Shown here: positions 1 to 11,399 of the stretch, in pieces
Layout: the number at the start of each line of letters is the position of its first letter
Position numbering within the stretch: the first letter of the stretch is position 1
Source of the DNA: Anaplasma platys
GTDB taxonomy: Bacteria; Pseudomonadota; Alphaproteobacteria; Rickettsiales; Anaplasmataceae
Direction: 5' to 3'
NCBI RefSeq assembly: GCF_012790675.1
Contig: NZ_CP046391.1
Span: 766,001 to 830,000, forward strand
DNA length: 64,000 bases
Position numbers and translations under genes: made by a program
Notes under the pieces: generated by a model
The model's database searches: none
Told to the model about the DNA's origin: nothing
What the model saw: only the letters and a program-made list of their open reading frames with translations

Positions 1-1953
1 AACGCCACCAAAGACCTTCCACAAGCGTTCCACATAGCGCCATGCCCCTTCAACCCCACAATCTGTCCATTCGATATCACGTTCAGGCGGAGTGTCAGAC
101 ATAACGAAAAGGCGGACAGTATCGGCCCCGTACTGTTCGATAATGCGACTGGGGTCAACAACATTCTTCTTGGACTTACTCATCTTTTCTACTTTACCCA
201 AGATGACCTTTTTACCGGCAGCAATCATCTTTTCGGCATCCTCCGGGAAAAGGTAATTTCCCTGCTCATCACGATAAGTCATGTGGCAGACCATTCCCTG
301 GGTGATTAGATGCTTAAAAGGCTCCTCAACATCGATATGACCACATTTCTTAAGTGCTCGACAAAAAAATCGCGCATAAAGCAGATGCAATACTGCGTGT
401 TCGATCCCCCCTATGTAGTAATCTACCGGTAATAAGCCTTTGCTTGCTTTTATATTTATCTCACTCCCCTTGCTACAAAACGCTGCAAAGTACCAGGATG
501 ACTCAAAAAATGTATCCAATGTGTCTGTCTCTCGTTGAGCATTGGCCCCACATACATGGCACTTCACATATTTCCAAGTTGGGTGGTTATCCAGGGGGTT
601 ACCTGGTTTTGTGAAATCCGCATCCTTAGGTAGGGTGACCGGCAAATCGCCTTTCTCTAAGGGCACAATACCACACTTCTCGCAGTACAATATGGGTATA
701 GGACACCCCCAATAACGCTGCCGTGATATTCCCCAATCATGAAGTCTGTAATTGGCTACAAGCTTACAGTTACCTAGCGACCGAAGCTTTTCAATCATCA
801 CTTTCTTAGCGTCTGAGAGTCTGACCCCGTTAAGGAAATCAGAATTGCAGTATATCCCGTCGCCGGTATAGGCTTCTTCCCCGATTGAAACCGCACTCTG
901 TGCCGGAAACACCACTTGGTATATAGGCAAGTCATATAGTTTAGCGAACTCGAAGTCTCTCTGGTCGTGAGCTGGACACCCAAATACCGCACCCATACCG
1001 TAATTCTGTAGCACATAATTGGCCACATAAATAGGCAAAGCCCTGTCAATGAGAGGATGCTTAGCCACCAGCCCGGTATCAATACCTATCTTCTCCCCAT
1101 CTCTATTTCTTTCGCTACGCATAAGCTCATTGAGCTTATCGTGAAACTTCTCATCGGCAACATGCTGCAATATGGGATGATCAATAGAAACTGCACAGAA
1201 AGAGGCGCCGAAAAGCATGTGAGGCATAGTAGTAAACACTTCAAGCGGCTGGGTGCAACTGGTCTGAAAGGTTATGACAACCCCTTCACTTTTCCCTATC
1301 CACCTTTCTTGCATAAGCCTGACTTTCTCAGGCCACCCTTTGAGATACTGCAATCCACCAAGCAGGCTTTCCGCAAAATCGGTAATTTTAAGAAACCACT
1401 GCGACAATTTTCGCTGCTTGACCACAGCTCCAGAGCGCCACCCCTTACCATCTATAACCTGCTCATTGGCTAAAACAGTGCTGTCCACGGGGTCCCAGTT
1501 GACCCATGATTCCTTACGATACACCAACCCTTGTTGCAGAAAATCTAAGAAAAAGCTCTGCTCGTGTTTATAATACCGATCCTCACATGTCGCTATTTCC
1601 CTGTCCCAATTGTATGAAATACCAACAGCTTTGAGCTGCTCACGCATTGACTCTATGTTTCTCTCTGTCCATAGAGCTGGGTTAACCCCGGATGAAAGCG
1701 CTGCATTTTCCGCTGGAAGACCAAACGCATCCCAACCTATAGGATGCAAAACATTGTGCCCCTGAGCACGCTTAAACCGCGCTATGACATCTCCTATCAC
1801 GTAATTACGAATATGCCCCATGTGTATGTTACCAGAAGGATAAGGGAACATGCTCAAAACGTAGCAAGATGCTTCGTTATCACCCGGTACGGTTGTGCCA
1901 AAATTCCAACGCGATTGGATTTCCTTCTCTATGCTCTTGAAATTATAATTCAT
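1..1953 (-). CDS. leuS: Leucyl-tRNA synthetase, C-terminal end cut by the window edge
   Basis: Class I aminoacyl-tRNA synthetase that charges tRNA-Leu in the cytoplasm. The reading frame opens at an ATG at 1953 and stays open to base 1, giving 651 codons; the family is usually about 830-880 residues, so roughly the last fifth lies outside the window. The N-terminus carries the class I signature [14 protein letters not shown] (the HIGH box) near residue 45. The frame then runs through the CP1 editing region to the KMSKS loop, read as [12 protein letters not shown] at about 150-190. The frame ends here within the tRNA-binding region ([12 protein letters not shown]). No frameshift was seen. It is transcribed leftward, with a 413-bp gap separating it from the divergent HTH gene. 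The identification is secure from both signature motifs. Confidence 0.96.
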   Translation of the reverse strand, partial: MNYNFKSIEKEIQSRWNFGTTVPGDNEASCYVLSMFPYPSGNIHMGHIRNYVIGDVIARFKRAQGHNVLHPIGWDAFGLPAENAALSSGVNPALWTERNIESMREQLKAVGISYNWDREIATCEDRYYKHEQSFFLDFLQQGLVYRKESWVNWDPVDSTVLANEQVIDGKGWRSGAVVKQRKLSQWFLKITDFAESLLGGLQYLKGWPEKVRLMQERWIGKSEGVVITFQTSCTQPLEVFTTMPHMLFGASFCAVSIDHPILQHVADEKFHDKLNELMRSERNRDGEKIGIDTGLVAKHPLIDRALPIYVANYVLQNYGMGAVFGCPAHDQRDFEFAKLYDLPIYQVVFPAQSAVSIGEEAYTGDGIYCNSDFLNGVRLSDAKKVMIEKLRSLGNCKLVANYRLHDWGISRQRYWGCPIPILYCEKCGIVPLEKGDLPVTLPKDADFTKPGNPLDNHPTWKYVKCHVCGANAQRETDTLDTFFESSWYFAAFCSKGSEINIKASKGLLPVDYYIGGIEHAVLHLLYARFFCRALKKCGHIDVEEPFKHLITQGMVCHMTYRDEQGNYLFPEDAEKMIAAGKKVILGKVEKMSKSKKNVVDPSRIIEQYGADTVRLFVMSDTPPERDIEWTDCGVEGAWRYVERLWKVFGGV

Positions 1954-2366
1954 CTGCTATAAACCAAGTTCTCTCGGATATATCTACACTTTAATCCGCC
2001 CCAGACAGAACGCGCTTTACATTGGCGCACTGAACGGATTACCATGTGACTTGCTGACTATATCATATAACAGAGAAGTTCAATACGTACACACAGTGGC
2101 TTGCTTATAACTTCCGCAGCGAGGTTTCTATAGATTACGAGTAGGTACGCATCATAATCCGTTACCTGGCTAACAGCTTGTTTTTCCTGGCAAAAACGTG
2201 GTTCTTCGTACTTTATAAGAAAATTAATCAATTTATACTAGCATGGAAGCGTGTTGCCGACCCTGTGGCTGCTGTGTTGCTTGTCATATTGGAAGAGCAG
2301 CAACGTGTTCTTGTTATGTTCTATACCATCAACAGAAATTTCCGGTTTTATCTAGTGGAAAGTTTT
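1954..2366. other. Non-coding gap between leuS and the HTH gene
   Basis: This is a divergent intergenic region and so should hold the promoters of leuS (leftward) and the HTH gene (rightward). An open frame reaches back from the HTH gene to 2178, but its N-terminal 63 codons do not resemble a known domain and I treat them as non-coding. I see no other feature. Confidence 0.5.
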
Positions 2367-2696
2367 ATGAAAGAGAAATCTCGTTTGAGCGGGCAAAAAA
2401 TTAAGCTACAAATACTCGGTATAATAAGAGAGACCATTCGTGAAAACAAGTGGAGCCAGATGACCGCGGCTAAAATCATAGGGGTTGATCAACCCAAAGT
2501 ATCACAGATTATCAATGGAAAAGCTACCGGTTTTTCCCTTGAACGTCTACTGGTCTTTTTGCTCAGACTTCGCTGCAAAATAAAGCTGTCTGTAACTGTA
2601 GAAAAGCTGGGCCCCACACATGCTGATGACGTCGCAATACAAAATAACAACATAGACAATGTCGAATTCATGGTGCTACCAAAAGATAGCTGCTAG
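2367..2696 (+). CDS. Small helix-turn-helix (XRE/HigA2-like) DNA-binding protein
   Basis: Predicted cytoplasmic DNA-binding protein of 109 residues. Its core contains a typical HTH: a helix (ILGIIRETIRENKWSQ), then TAAKIIGVDQPKVSQIINGK with the invariant Q-x-x-V/I-S-x-I-x-N-G pattern, then FSLERLLVFLLRL. This arrangement is known from XRE-type regulators and from HigA2-like antitoxins. I place the start at ATG 2367 because a GGAAAG ribosome-binding site precedes it at good spacing. An in-frame start at 2178 would add 63 residues without recognisable similarity. No toxin gene (RelE or HigB type) adjoins it on either side, so it may be an orphan antitoxin or a plain regulator; the sequence does not decide. 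DNA binding is well supported, the regulatory target is unknown. Confidence 0.75.
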   Translation: MKEKSRLSGQKIKLQILGIIRETIRENKWSQMTAAKIIGVDQPKVSQIINGKATGFSLERLLVFLLRLRCKIKLSVTVEKLGPTHADDVAIQNNNIDNVEFMVLPKDSC

Positions 2697-3308
2697 AAAA
2701 TCAACACTGAGCTTTACAGCGATCTGCTTAGCGGATTTTGTATATAGCGCACATTCAGTAGAATTATTCCAAAAATCAGCAATATTGTACACCAGCCTGC
2801 ACTTATGTGCAGTGGCCCTCCCTGTGTGGCAGCAAGGTATTACAGCTAGCGAGTGCTAACAAATCACGATAGCATGCTAGTGCGCTTGCTGGATACCGGC
2901 CTAGAATTATTATGGTTCGCCGCAGGCCCAAACAGTAAAACTCTTTAGCAAATTGCCCTTCATGTCTCTTGGAAACTTTCACCGATTCACGGTACGCAGC
3001 CTGCCATCGTGGGAGAAAAGTCTCGCAAAAATTTTCCTCTATCGTGCAAATTTTCCTACAGGTACCAGGATGATGTTGTGTAACCTTTTAGATGCTAGAC
3101 CTTAACGCGCAGCATCCCTAATGACTTTGCATAGCATTACAGTGCATGCCTTGACCCCCTCATGCGCAAAATGCTGAAAATCCAACCTATAATCCCCCAC
3201 ATAAGTGTTGCCACCCTGCCTCACAGGCAAAGGTGCGCCATCTATGTGTTGCACATCTGAAATTAGCAAGGTACAATCCGAGGGTTTGCATATGATCACT
3301 GGTATGGG
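2697..3308. other. Non-coding gap upstream of rpoZ
   Basis: About 610 bp without a gene I can support. A minus-strand open frame at 3102-3392 overlaps the start of rpoZ and resembles nothing I know. Confidence 0.45.
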
Positions 3309-3701
3309 ATGAGTTCTGAAGACAAGAGGTGCTTTTCCGGCTATCGCGGAAACAGATTTAAGCTTGTTATCTTGGCTAGTCAAAGGGCACACGAGCTCAG
3401 CTCAGGAGCAACAACTTTGGTAGCGCGCAAAGGTGACAAGAACACTGTTGTCGCATTGCGTGAGATGGCGTCAGATCAGCTTGACCTTTCGGTAGTGTTC
3501 GGATTGGCAGTTCAAAGGTGCAAGAAGTACATCGAAGAATTTGCAAACAGCCGCAGTGTTAATGCGCTTGGGCACCGCGGAGCACATAAGAGTCAGGGTC
3601 CTGCAGAAGTAGGGCGGGGTTTTGCTGAAAAGAGCTCTTACTCCGGATTCTTGGATCAAGATAAGTTCCTCAGCAGCAAGGGTGACGTCGATGGCTTTTG
3701 A
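3309..3701 (+). CDS. rpoZ: RNA polymerase omega subunit
   Basis: Omega helps assemble and stabilise RNA polymerase by chaperoning the beta' subunit. The family block is clear: [19 protein letters not shown] near residues 15-33, followed by [18 protein letters not shown], which corresponds to the conserved KN-VVALREIA segment. At 130 residues it is within the range for alphaproteobacteria, with an unconserved C-terminal tail after about residue 75. The start at ATG 3309 leaves MSSED before the conserved core; the usual family start (M-ARVTVEDC) aligns so that the ED pair coincides, which supports this start even though the ribosome-binding site is weak. It stands alone, 189 bp before the Smr-domain gene on the same strand. 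Confidence 0.9.
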   Translation: MSSEDKRCFSGYRGNRFKLVILASQRAHELSSGATTLVARKGDKNTVVALREMASDQLDLSVVFGLAVQRCKKYIEEFANSRSVNALGHRGAHKSQGPAEVGRGFAEKSSYSGFLDQDKFLSSKGDVDGF

Positions 3702-3890
3702 TGCCCCGGCGGAGAAGGGTAGCACGGTGGCCCGTTGCGTTGTTTGCGGTGCGGCTCGGGGGTCCCTGAATACCCGAATAGTGGCAGTAGGAGTGTGGTC
3801 TCTGTGATATTTGTTCAAACTGATTAGGCATGGTTTCGTGTCAGGCGGCTGCTCATCAGATTTGGTTCTTTGTGAGTTGTGTGTGGGGCC

Positions 3891-4547
3891 ATGAAAGCTG
3901 GTAATGGGGGCGAGAAAAGCACGAATAACAGTGATTCATGCTGGGAAGATATCAAAAAGTCAGTGAGCCCAATAAAACAGCGGGGCAAAGTTGTCTGTTG
4001 CTCAGTACCTACCGAGCCTTTCAGTACAGTGGAGTTTGCGAAGAAGAGCCGTAGATCCGTACACGCCCCTTTAGATCCTTCAAGAAATCATAAAACAACA
4101 TCTGCGCATTTGCAGTACGGGAGTTCCCATGAGAAGCTCACTAAACCGCAATTTCTCTGCTCTGAAGAACGTGGCATCCTATCAGGTATAGATTGGGGGA
4201 CAAAAACCAGGATAGACCGTGGAAAATATAAGATTGACGCAACAATAGATCTGCATGGCTATGGCACAAACGTGGCATATGACCTATTGGTGGATTTTGT
4301 CATAGACAGTTACGAACGTTCACGTAAGTGCATACTGGTCATCACTGGATGGGGTAGTAAGAGTGCAGGAGAAAACGCACTGAGAAGCAATTTGCACCAC
4401 TGGTTACAGAGCGATCAGATCGTTAACCTGATACTCTACTATAAACAGGCTACACCAGCACATGGTGGCAAGGGAGCATTCTACGTGCTACTGCGAAAAA
4501 ACAAACAAAAACGTATATCTCCGAATGGTTATAAGGAAGACTTATAG
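3891..4547 (+). CDS. Smr-domain protein
   Basis: The C-terminal half is a Smr domain, the small nuclease-like fold also found at the end of MutS2. Visible marks are the IDLHG element (ATIDLHGYGTNVAYDLL), a central strand CILVITGWG, and the closing HGGKGAFYVLLRK that corresponds to the family HGG-GALYVLL motif. The N-terminal 110 residues are polar, unconserved and probably disordered. Stand-alone Smr proteins of alphaproteobacteria share this layout; their substrates are mostly uncharacterised, with DNA or RNA nicking proposed. The start is uncertain: ATG 3891 is chosen, but an in-frame GTG at 3879 would add four residues. No partner gene adjoins it. The domain call is firm; the cellular role is not. 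Confidence 0.85.
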   Translation: MKAGNGGEKSTNNSDSCWEDIKKSVSPIKQRGKVVCCSVPTEPFSTVEFAKKSRRSVHAPLDPSRNHKTTSAHLQYGSSHEKLTKPQFLCSEERGILSGIDWGTKTRIDRGKYKIDATIDLHGYGTNVAYDLLVDFVIDSYERSRKCILVITGWGSKSAGENALRSNLHHWLQSDQIVNLILYYKQATPAHGGKGAFYVLLRKNKQKRISPNGYKEDL

Positions 4548-4609
4548 ATGTTACATTAGCATTGTATACATCCAACAACATCATGTAGTTCGGCTAAAAA
4601 AGTTAGAAG

Positions 4610-6333
<1,724 letters not shown>

Positions 6334-6929
6334 GAAAGCAACATATGTACGAAGCCCTACACCAGAAATTGCGCTGCGTATGGCGCCGCGATACCACTTC
6401 AGCAGCGTGCCATGTTAGAGATCTTGGTTGTGATAATAAATATCCAGAAAAACCTTGATATCGGTTCACAAAGTGCAGCTTCTCCTAACCATTGCTATCT
6501 TGCAAACACTACAGTATTTTGATACATGAACATAAATTTCTTTAATATTCTTAGGATATAACCCAATCACATGCTCCTCTGTATACTATCAAAATTGGCT
6601 ATGCCTAAGAATATGGCGCTGCATGGCAAGTCTCACTGAGGTCAGCAGATGCTAACCCACCTTTTGCTAGCAAAGAAAAACTCAGCGTCCTCTTTCCCTT
6701 TTATCCTTCTAGTCTTCCTCGTCTATTAATCCAAAGCAGCTCATAGCTGCATATTTTACTCACAAATTCACTTCGGATACTTATCGTTTAGTCCTGCCCT
6801 GACGCGTGTTCTACAATGTGGACATAGCGGTACACAGCATTGGAGAAGACTTCAGGGGAGAAAAGAAGAAAAACGCCTACTCTACCTTCAGAAAGTGCCT
6901 AATGTTATCCTGGAAGCTCACAAAATGCT
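6334..6929. other. Non-coding gap between convergent thiC and coaE
   Basis: About 600 bp between the ends of two convergent genes. I see no reading frame worth calling and no clear intrinsic terminator. Confidence 0.45.
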
Positions 6930-7535
6930 CTACAATACCCACATTCCACGCGATGGAAGAGACCTGAGTATATCTAGAATACCCATGGATATCTCGGAAG
7001 CCCGGTAACCTGTATTAAGGGTAAAGTCTGCCAAGTTGTGTCTCTTATTTCCATCAAGCTGCAGCGAAAGGATGAACCTAATGTTCTCCTCGGTGAGTCC
7101 GCGCTTTACCAGCCTTTGCCACTGAGTGCGCTTATTGACATGTACATGGACTACTACGTCACAAGCTTCCCCAAACCCCCCTTCCAATAATAGAGGAATA
7201 TCCAACACAAAATACCGTACCCCCGCTTTCATAGCATCCTGTATAGATCTTTTTTGCTTCCATAACAGCTTTTTGTGCACTATTCGCTGAAAGTCTTTCC
7301 ACTCTTCACTGTATGCATAGAAGTGCTTAGCCAATTTTTTACGCGAAACTTTCCCGTCACGAATAGATGCTGGGAAATATTTCTCCACAGCGCTTATGAT
7401 GCCAGCGTCATTATCGTACATCTTATGCACTTCCCTATCAGCATCAAAAACCCCTGCCTTGCACACTTTACGAAACAGCCCCGCCACAGTAGTCTTGCCT
7501 GATCCTGCCGCCCCACTTAGACCCAGAACAATCAT
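6930..7535 (-). CDS. coaE: Dephospho-CoA kinase
   Basis: Final step of coenzyme A synthesis: ATP-dependent phosphorylation of the 3'-hydroxyl of dephospho-CoA. The N-terminus holds the P-loop GLSGAAGSGKTTV, followed by the D-AD-EVHKMY element that marks the CoaE substrate site, and later FVLDIPLLLEGG, the usual VLDIPLLFE motif. At 201 residues the length is standard. I start at ATG 7535 because it is preceded by GAGG at ideal spacing and begins MIVLGLSG as in the family; an upstream in-frame GTG at 7562 would add nine residues. The gene faces thiC. In alphaproteobacteria coaE is often beside dnaQ; that neighbour is absent here. Confidence 0.92.
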   Translation of the reverse strand: MIVLGLSGAAGSGKTTVAGLFRKVCKAGVFDADREVHKMYDNDAGIISAVEKYFPASIRDGKVSRKKLAKHFYAYSEEWKDFQRIVHKKLLWKQKRSIQDAMKAGVRYFVLDIPLLLEGGFGEACDVVVHVHVNKRTQWQRLVKRGLTEENIRFILSLQLDGNKRHNLADFTLNTGYRASEISMGILDILRSLPSRGMWVL

Positions 7536-8057
7536 AGCAACCTCATGAGCATTAAACTCCACTTCCCCTAAAATCCAACAAGCCTTTAGCTTTAGGACAT
7601 CTTCCGCGTAACGCTAAATAGTAGCAGTATCAACCCGTTGGTGAATAATATCTCTGCATTACTCTTATAAATTTTGCAAACTAGCACACAGCAATTCTAT
7701 TCTGCCACTACTGGACTATTGAACACCAACTCACAGGCGTGCTATGGGACAGCACTTCTAATTAAGTAAAACGCGTTTGTGTAGACACAAGTATAACCTG
7801 ATAAATTTATATATACACGCGGGTTACATACTAATCGGACGTGAATTGCGTAAAATTGCGTCTCATTACACCATATAGAACCGGTTTTTATCGTCCGGGT
7901 TATCAATATAAAAGACTGACTATAGTTTTACCATTCCGTGATATTATAGGGTTTATACAATGAATGTTCTGCTATAATAAAGTGAACTCCAAGTGTTCCA
8001 TAATTGCTGCGTTGTTGGTATAAATTATTAGGTGCTGTTCGTAAAAGTCGTAAAAAC
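7536..8057. other. Divergent intergenic region between coaE and tsaC
   Basis: It should contain the promoters of coaE (leftward) and tsaC (rightward). An in-frame TTG at 8004 would lengthen TsaC by 18 residues, but the extension is not family-like. I see nothing else. Confidence 0.45.
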
Positions 8058-8645
8058 ATGCTCGATAAGGTCATGGGGTCGTTAAATCGCAACGAAATCG
8101 TGTGTTTTCCTACAGAAACCGTGTACGCACTCGCGTGCAGCGCATACAGCGAAGAGGCGTTATTCAAGCTTTGCAAAATAAAAAGGCGTGACACATCAAA
8201 GCCATTATCTCTACTCTGCAAGGACTTAACGCAGGTAGCAGAGCTTGCAAAACTTGATGATGCCAACCTCAAAGTGCTAGAAATGCTGACTCCAGGCCCC
8301 GTAACGTTCGTGCTTCCAATATGCAACACACAAAACTTGCCAAGGAGTTTCTTCGGGAATACTCTTGGCATCAGGATACCGGATCATGAAATAGCTAATG
8401 CGGTGCTCCAAGCAGTTAGTTATCCTCTTGTGGCTACGAGTGCTAACATGTCCGGAATTGCTGAGGCAGCAAAGGCTGTGGATGTGCCAGAAGAAATTCG
8501 CCAGCACGTCTCCGCGTTATGGAATGATGATTCTTCCGTTGGCGGGGTCTGTTCCACGGTTTTTGATCTGACCACAAAAAAGGTTATTCGAGCCGGGGTA
8601 TTTCCAGATCGGAAAATCTTTGACGCAATACGTGCTGCACATTGA
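8058..8645 (+). CDS. tsaC: Threonylcarbamoyl-AMP synthase, TsaC/Sua5/YrdC family
   Basis: Makes L-threonylcarbamoyl-AMP from threonine, bicarbonate and ATP, the first step of t6A37 modification of ANN-decoding tRNAs. The YrdC fold is clear: VCFPTETVYALAC near the N-terminus, IKRRDTSKPLSLL (the K-R-P/K-PL signature), LTPGPVTFVLP, GIRIPDHEIA, and PLVATSANMSG. Length is 195 residues from ATG 8058, typical of the single-domain TsaC form without the Sua5 C-terminal extension. The gene ends 7 bp before the holB start, so the two are probably cotranscribed. The other t6A genes (tsaB, tsaD, tsaE) are not in this window. Confidence 0.92.
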   Translation: MLDKVMGSLNRNEIVCFPTETVYALACSAYSEEALFKLCKIKRRDTSKPLSLLCKDLTQVAELAKLDDANLKVLEMLTPGPVTFVLPICNTQNLPRSFFGNTLGIRIPDHEIANAVLQAVSYPLVATSANMSGIAEAAKAVDVPEEIRQHVSALWNDDSSVGGVCSTVFDLTTKKVIRAGVFPDRKIFDAIRAAH

Positions 8646-8652
8646 AAGGATT

Positions 8653-9531
8653 ATGGACACGGTGATAGGACATAACGCTCAAAAACAAACCCTGTGGCAA
8701 AACGACTCCGTCAATACCTGGCTGATATGCGGAAAAAGGGGCATAGGAAAAGCAAAGTTGTCACACGCTTATGCTCGTCACATAACACACTCTAAACACC
8801 TGGAATCACACCCTGACGTCGTAATAGTGGCAGATGATAGCTCCCCTATAGGGATAGACAAAGTAAGAGACATTAAGAACTTCCTGCACATGACCACAAT
8901 ATGTTCGCAGCGAAAGGTAGCGATAATAGACGGGATCGACAATATGGGAGAACCTGCAGTTAACTCCATGCTAAAAATCCTCGAAGAGCCACCAAAAAGT
9001 TCGCTAATAATGCTGATTAGCCATAATCACCACAAAGTTCCCGTGGTGTTAAGATCCCGCTGCATGCCTCTGAGGTGCTCCGTACTCAGCACTGAAGAAA
9101 CAAAGCAAGTCGTCAGTGCCAACTTTCCGAATTTGAGCATGGCAGACCAAGCAGTTGCCCTATACCCTGGCACCCCAGGTATGATCACTGAAGACATAGA
9201 AAAAGAAATAGCCATGTACCAGGGATTTGTGTCTTTAATTGAAAAAAAATGCACAAACAGCTTCTTGGAGTACCTACTAGAATCCGACCTTCCCCTTATG
9301 AGAATGGAGTATATAGCGTTAAAGGCACTGCATGATTCTATTGCCTATATGCTAGAGTTGCAAAAAAGCAACAAAATGCTTCTGGAAGCAACGTTTGTAG
9401 TAGAAATGCTGGATAAATACTTTAAAGCTCAGGAGGTGTTCGCAACTTCAAGGAAACTTCACATACATAGAGAAAGTACCATATTGCGTACAGTAGGGAT
9501 TATAAGCAGCATTTTTAGTTTTAGGAAGTAG
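8653..9531 (+). CDS. holB: DNA polymerase III delta' subunit
   Basis: Part of the clamp loader that opens and seats the beta clamp. It shows the AAA+ layout of delta': VIGHNAQKQTL at the start, a Walker A-like loop GKRGIGKAK near residue 30 in which the usual Ser/Thr is Ala, DGIDNMGEPAVNSMLKILEE (residues about 95-115), followed by PP, and SRCMPLRC for the SRC motif. Loss of ATP binding is normal in delta'. The four-Cys zinc module of the E. coli protein is missing. ATG 8653 is preferred over 8620, since it has a GAAAGG site and lies just after the tsaC stop. It is 292 residues, slightly short for the family. It belongs to a two-gene unit with tsaC. Confidence 0.88.
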   Translation: MDTVIGHNAQKQTLWQNDSVNTWLICGKRGIGKAKLSHAYARHITHSKHLESHPDVVIVADDSSPIGIDKVRDIKNFLHMTTICSQRKVAIIDGIDNMGEPAVNSMLKILEEPPKSSLIMLISHNHHKVPVVLRSRCMPLRCSVLSTEETKQVVSANFPNLSMADQAVALYPGTPGMITEDIEKEIAMYQGFVSLIEKKCTNSFLEYLLESDLPLMRMEYIALKALHDSIAYMLELQKSNKMLLEATFVVEMLDKYFKAQEVFATSRKLHIHRESTILRTVGIISSIFSFRK

Positions 9532-9726
9532 TATATCGGCCACTGTACAACCCATTGCTAGCACTGCATTTCTATTTCTTAACGCCGACGTATAAATGCA
9601 ATTTTGTAGCAAAAAGTCATCTGTGCTTAATAATACGTTAGCTAATGGCTACGAATTTAGTTGACTATGCCAACCAACCTAATATCCTAGGTCCGATTAA
9701 CTTATGTCGAGTTAGGAGTTTTACTT

Positions 9727-10002
9727 ATGAGCAAGGAGATCATAGTAAGGGCTTTGATGTCAGGTCTGGGCTTTACGAAGAAGGATTCTAGTAGCGCTTA
9801 TGACGTGGTGATGGCTGCGATAAAGACAGCGTTGGAAACAAACCATTCGATTCGTCTTCACAATGTAGGTACTCTGCATGTGATCCAGTGCGCGGAGAAG
9901 AAGTACCATAATCCAAAAACAGGTAATTTGGAAACTCTTCCACCCAAAAAACGTGTACGTTTCAGATCTAGCAGAAAATTGTTAGATACGGTGAATGTAT
10001 AA
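9727..10002 (+). CDS. HU/IHF-family nucleoid DNA-binding protein
   Basis: Small histone-like protein that bends DNA as a dimer. The 91 residues contain helix 1-2 (IIVRALMSGLGFTKKDSS), a beta segment HSIRLHNVGTLHVIQ equivalent to the family G-G-F-G-TF strand, and the DNA-intercalating arm YHNPKTGNLETLPPKKRVRF with the Asn-Pro tip. The C-terminal helix RSSRKLLDTVN follows. An AGGAG site lies at good spacing before ATG 9727. It departs from a standard HU in the beta region (GTLHVIQ for GSFEV/GTFSV), so I do not assign hupB, ihfA or ihfB. It is monocistronic, with a hairpin-plus-T-run terminator 113 nt downstream. Confidence 0.88.
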   Translation: MSKEIIVRALMSGLGFTKKDSSSAYDVVMAAIKTALETNHSIRLHNVGTLHVIQCAEKKYHNPKTGNLETLPPKKRVRFRSSRKLLDTVNV

Positions 10003-10538
10003 AGGCATTTTTACATGTACCTGTCGTGGGCAGAGCCTGGCATTTTAAGTTGTGTGTGTTTCTTATTTGTGTAGTTGCTGTTTTAAGGCTGAGGGTTTGC
10101 GCCGTTGGGGGTGTCTCTTGTGTGCAAGAGTTTTTGTGTGATGAGTTGATGCCTTCCTTGTAGATGTGTTTACCTTTTTTGCTGGGCTTAAGCTCGCGTT
10201 AGGGGTGTGTAGCTTGCCTACTCATTTGCCATTCCACGGGTGTTTGAGTAGTCGTGTTGCTAAGTACGGTTACTGGAGCTGCAGTTCATGTGCCGGAGGT
10301 GTGTGTTTTTCAAACTCACGTTCAGCTTACTTCCGTCACGCTTGACATGCATTGGGCTGTGAGATACTGTGCGTGTCTCTTTTGGGTTGTACTAGCGTGT
10401 TGGATGTGCTGTTGCGATAGACGAAGTTGACTTGCATGGCTGTGATCTTTCTTTGTTGGGCGTTTGTACATTACCGACCAGCTTAGCGGTTTCATAACCC
10501 GCGTGGGAACGCGCGGTTTAGTTCTAGACGGTGACACT
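10003..10538. other. G+T-rich non-coding gap between convergent genes
   Basis: The plus strand is strikingly rich in G and T from about 10,030 to 10,480, unlike the A+C-rich gaps further right. It contains the terminator above. I see no convincing gene. Confidence 0.5.
10115..10135 (+). terminator. Intrinsic terminator after the HU/IHF gene
   Basis: A perfect 6-bp stem, CTCTTG (10115-10120) with CAAGAG (10125-10130), encloses a TGTG loop and is followed directly by five Ts. It is oriented for rightward transcription. Confidence 0.6.
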
Positions 10539-11246
10539 CTACCGTGATTGTTGAATGATATTGATCATTTTACTGACGGCCTCTGCCAATCCGTTCTGAA
10601 TCGCATCGCATATCACGAAGTGGCCGACGTTGAGCGCGGACACTCCGGGAACGCTTGCGAGTGCTTTGGCCGCTTCTTGGTCAATGCCATGACCGGCGTG
10701 GCATTCTATACCGCGACGCGTCGCAGTCGCTGCCGCGGTTGTGATTTGCTTGAGCGCTGCGGCACTGCGCGTCCGGCAATACTCCCCGACGTGCAGCTCC
10801 ACCGTGTCTGCTTTTAGCTCCGCGGCCTTCACAATCTGCTCTTCTAGCGGTTCCACGAAGAGGGTGACGCGGATACCGGCGGCATGAAGTTTTGCAATGT
10901 AAGCTTGTAGCTCTTCAGACTGCGTGACAACGTCAAGGCCGGATTCGGTCGTGACCTCATTTCGCTTCTCCGGCACGAGACATACTGTCGGCGGCCGATA
11001 TGCCAGCGCTATCCCTGCCATCTCCTCTGTTGCCGCCATCTCAAGATTGATTGGAAGGCCTGGGTCATGCGTGAGAACCGCAAGGTCGGCATCACGTACG
11101 TGCCGCCGATCCTCTCGGAGGTGCACTGTAATGAATGCAGCACCTGCCTGCATGGCCGTGCGTGCTGCTGAAAGGATGCATGGATACGCTGTGCCGCGTA
11201 GATTTCGCAGCGTTGCAACATGATCTACGTTTACTCCTAGTTTCAC
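10539..11246 (-). CDS. pdxJ: Pyridoxine 5'-phosphate synthase
   Basis: TIM-barrel enzyme that joins deoxyxylulose 5-phosphate and aminoacetone 3-phosphate in the DXP-dependent vitamin B6 pathway. The start VNVDHVATLRNLRG, ITVHLREDRRHVRDAD, NLEMAATEEM, VCLVPEKRNEVTTESGLDV and HAGHGI are all signature PdxJ blocks. The 235 residues match the family length. The start is GTG 11246. The gene looks distinctly richer in G+C than its neighbours, particularly at third positions, which could reflect transfer or simply stronger codon bias; I have not measured it. It is followed upstream by nadD on the same strand after a 153-bp gap, so cotranscription is possible but not evident. Confidence 0.96.
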   Translation of the reverse strand: MKLGVNVDHVATLRNLRGTAYPCILSAARTAMQAGAAFITVHLREDRRHVRDADLAVLTHDPGLPINLEMAATEEMAGIALAYRPPTVCLVPEKRNEVTTESGLDVVTQSEELQAYIAKLHAAGIRVTLFVEPLEEQIVKAAELKADTVELHVGEYCRTRSAAALKQITTAAATATRRGIECHAGHGIDQEAAKALASVPGVSALNVGHFVICDAIQNGLAEAVSKMINIIQQSR

Positions 11247-11399
11247 AACTTACTCCTTCTAACTCACCTGATAAGGTAAACTATGTACGGCATTTTTAAC
11301 ATCATTATGTTTACGATTGCACAAAGTTTTGACGCCAGACATGACATCTCATAAGACCGGCGTGATGAGAAAAGTCGGCACTACACTGCTGTAGGCAAA

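Noticed and set aside
3102..3392. Minus-strand 96-codon open frame over the rpoZ start
   Set aside because: It overlaps the secure start of rpoZ on the other strand, and has no recognisable motif.
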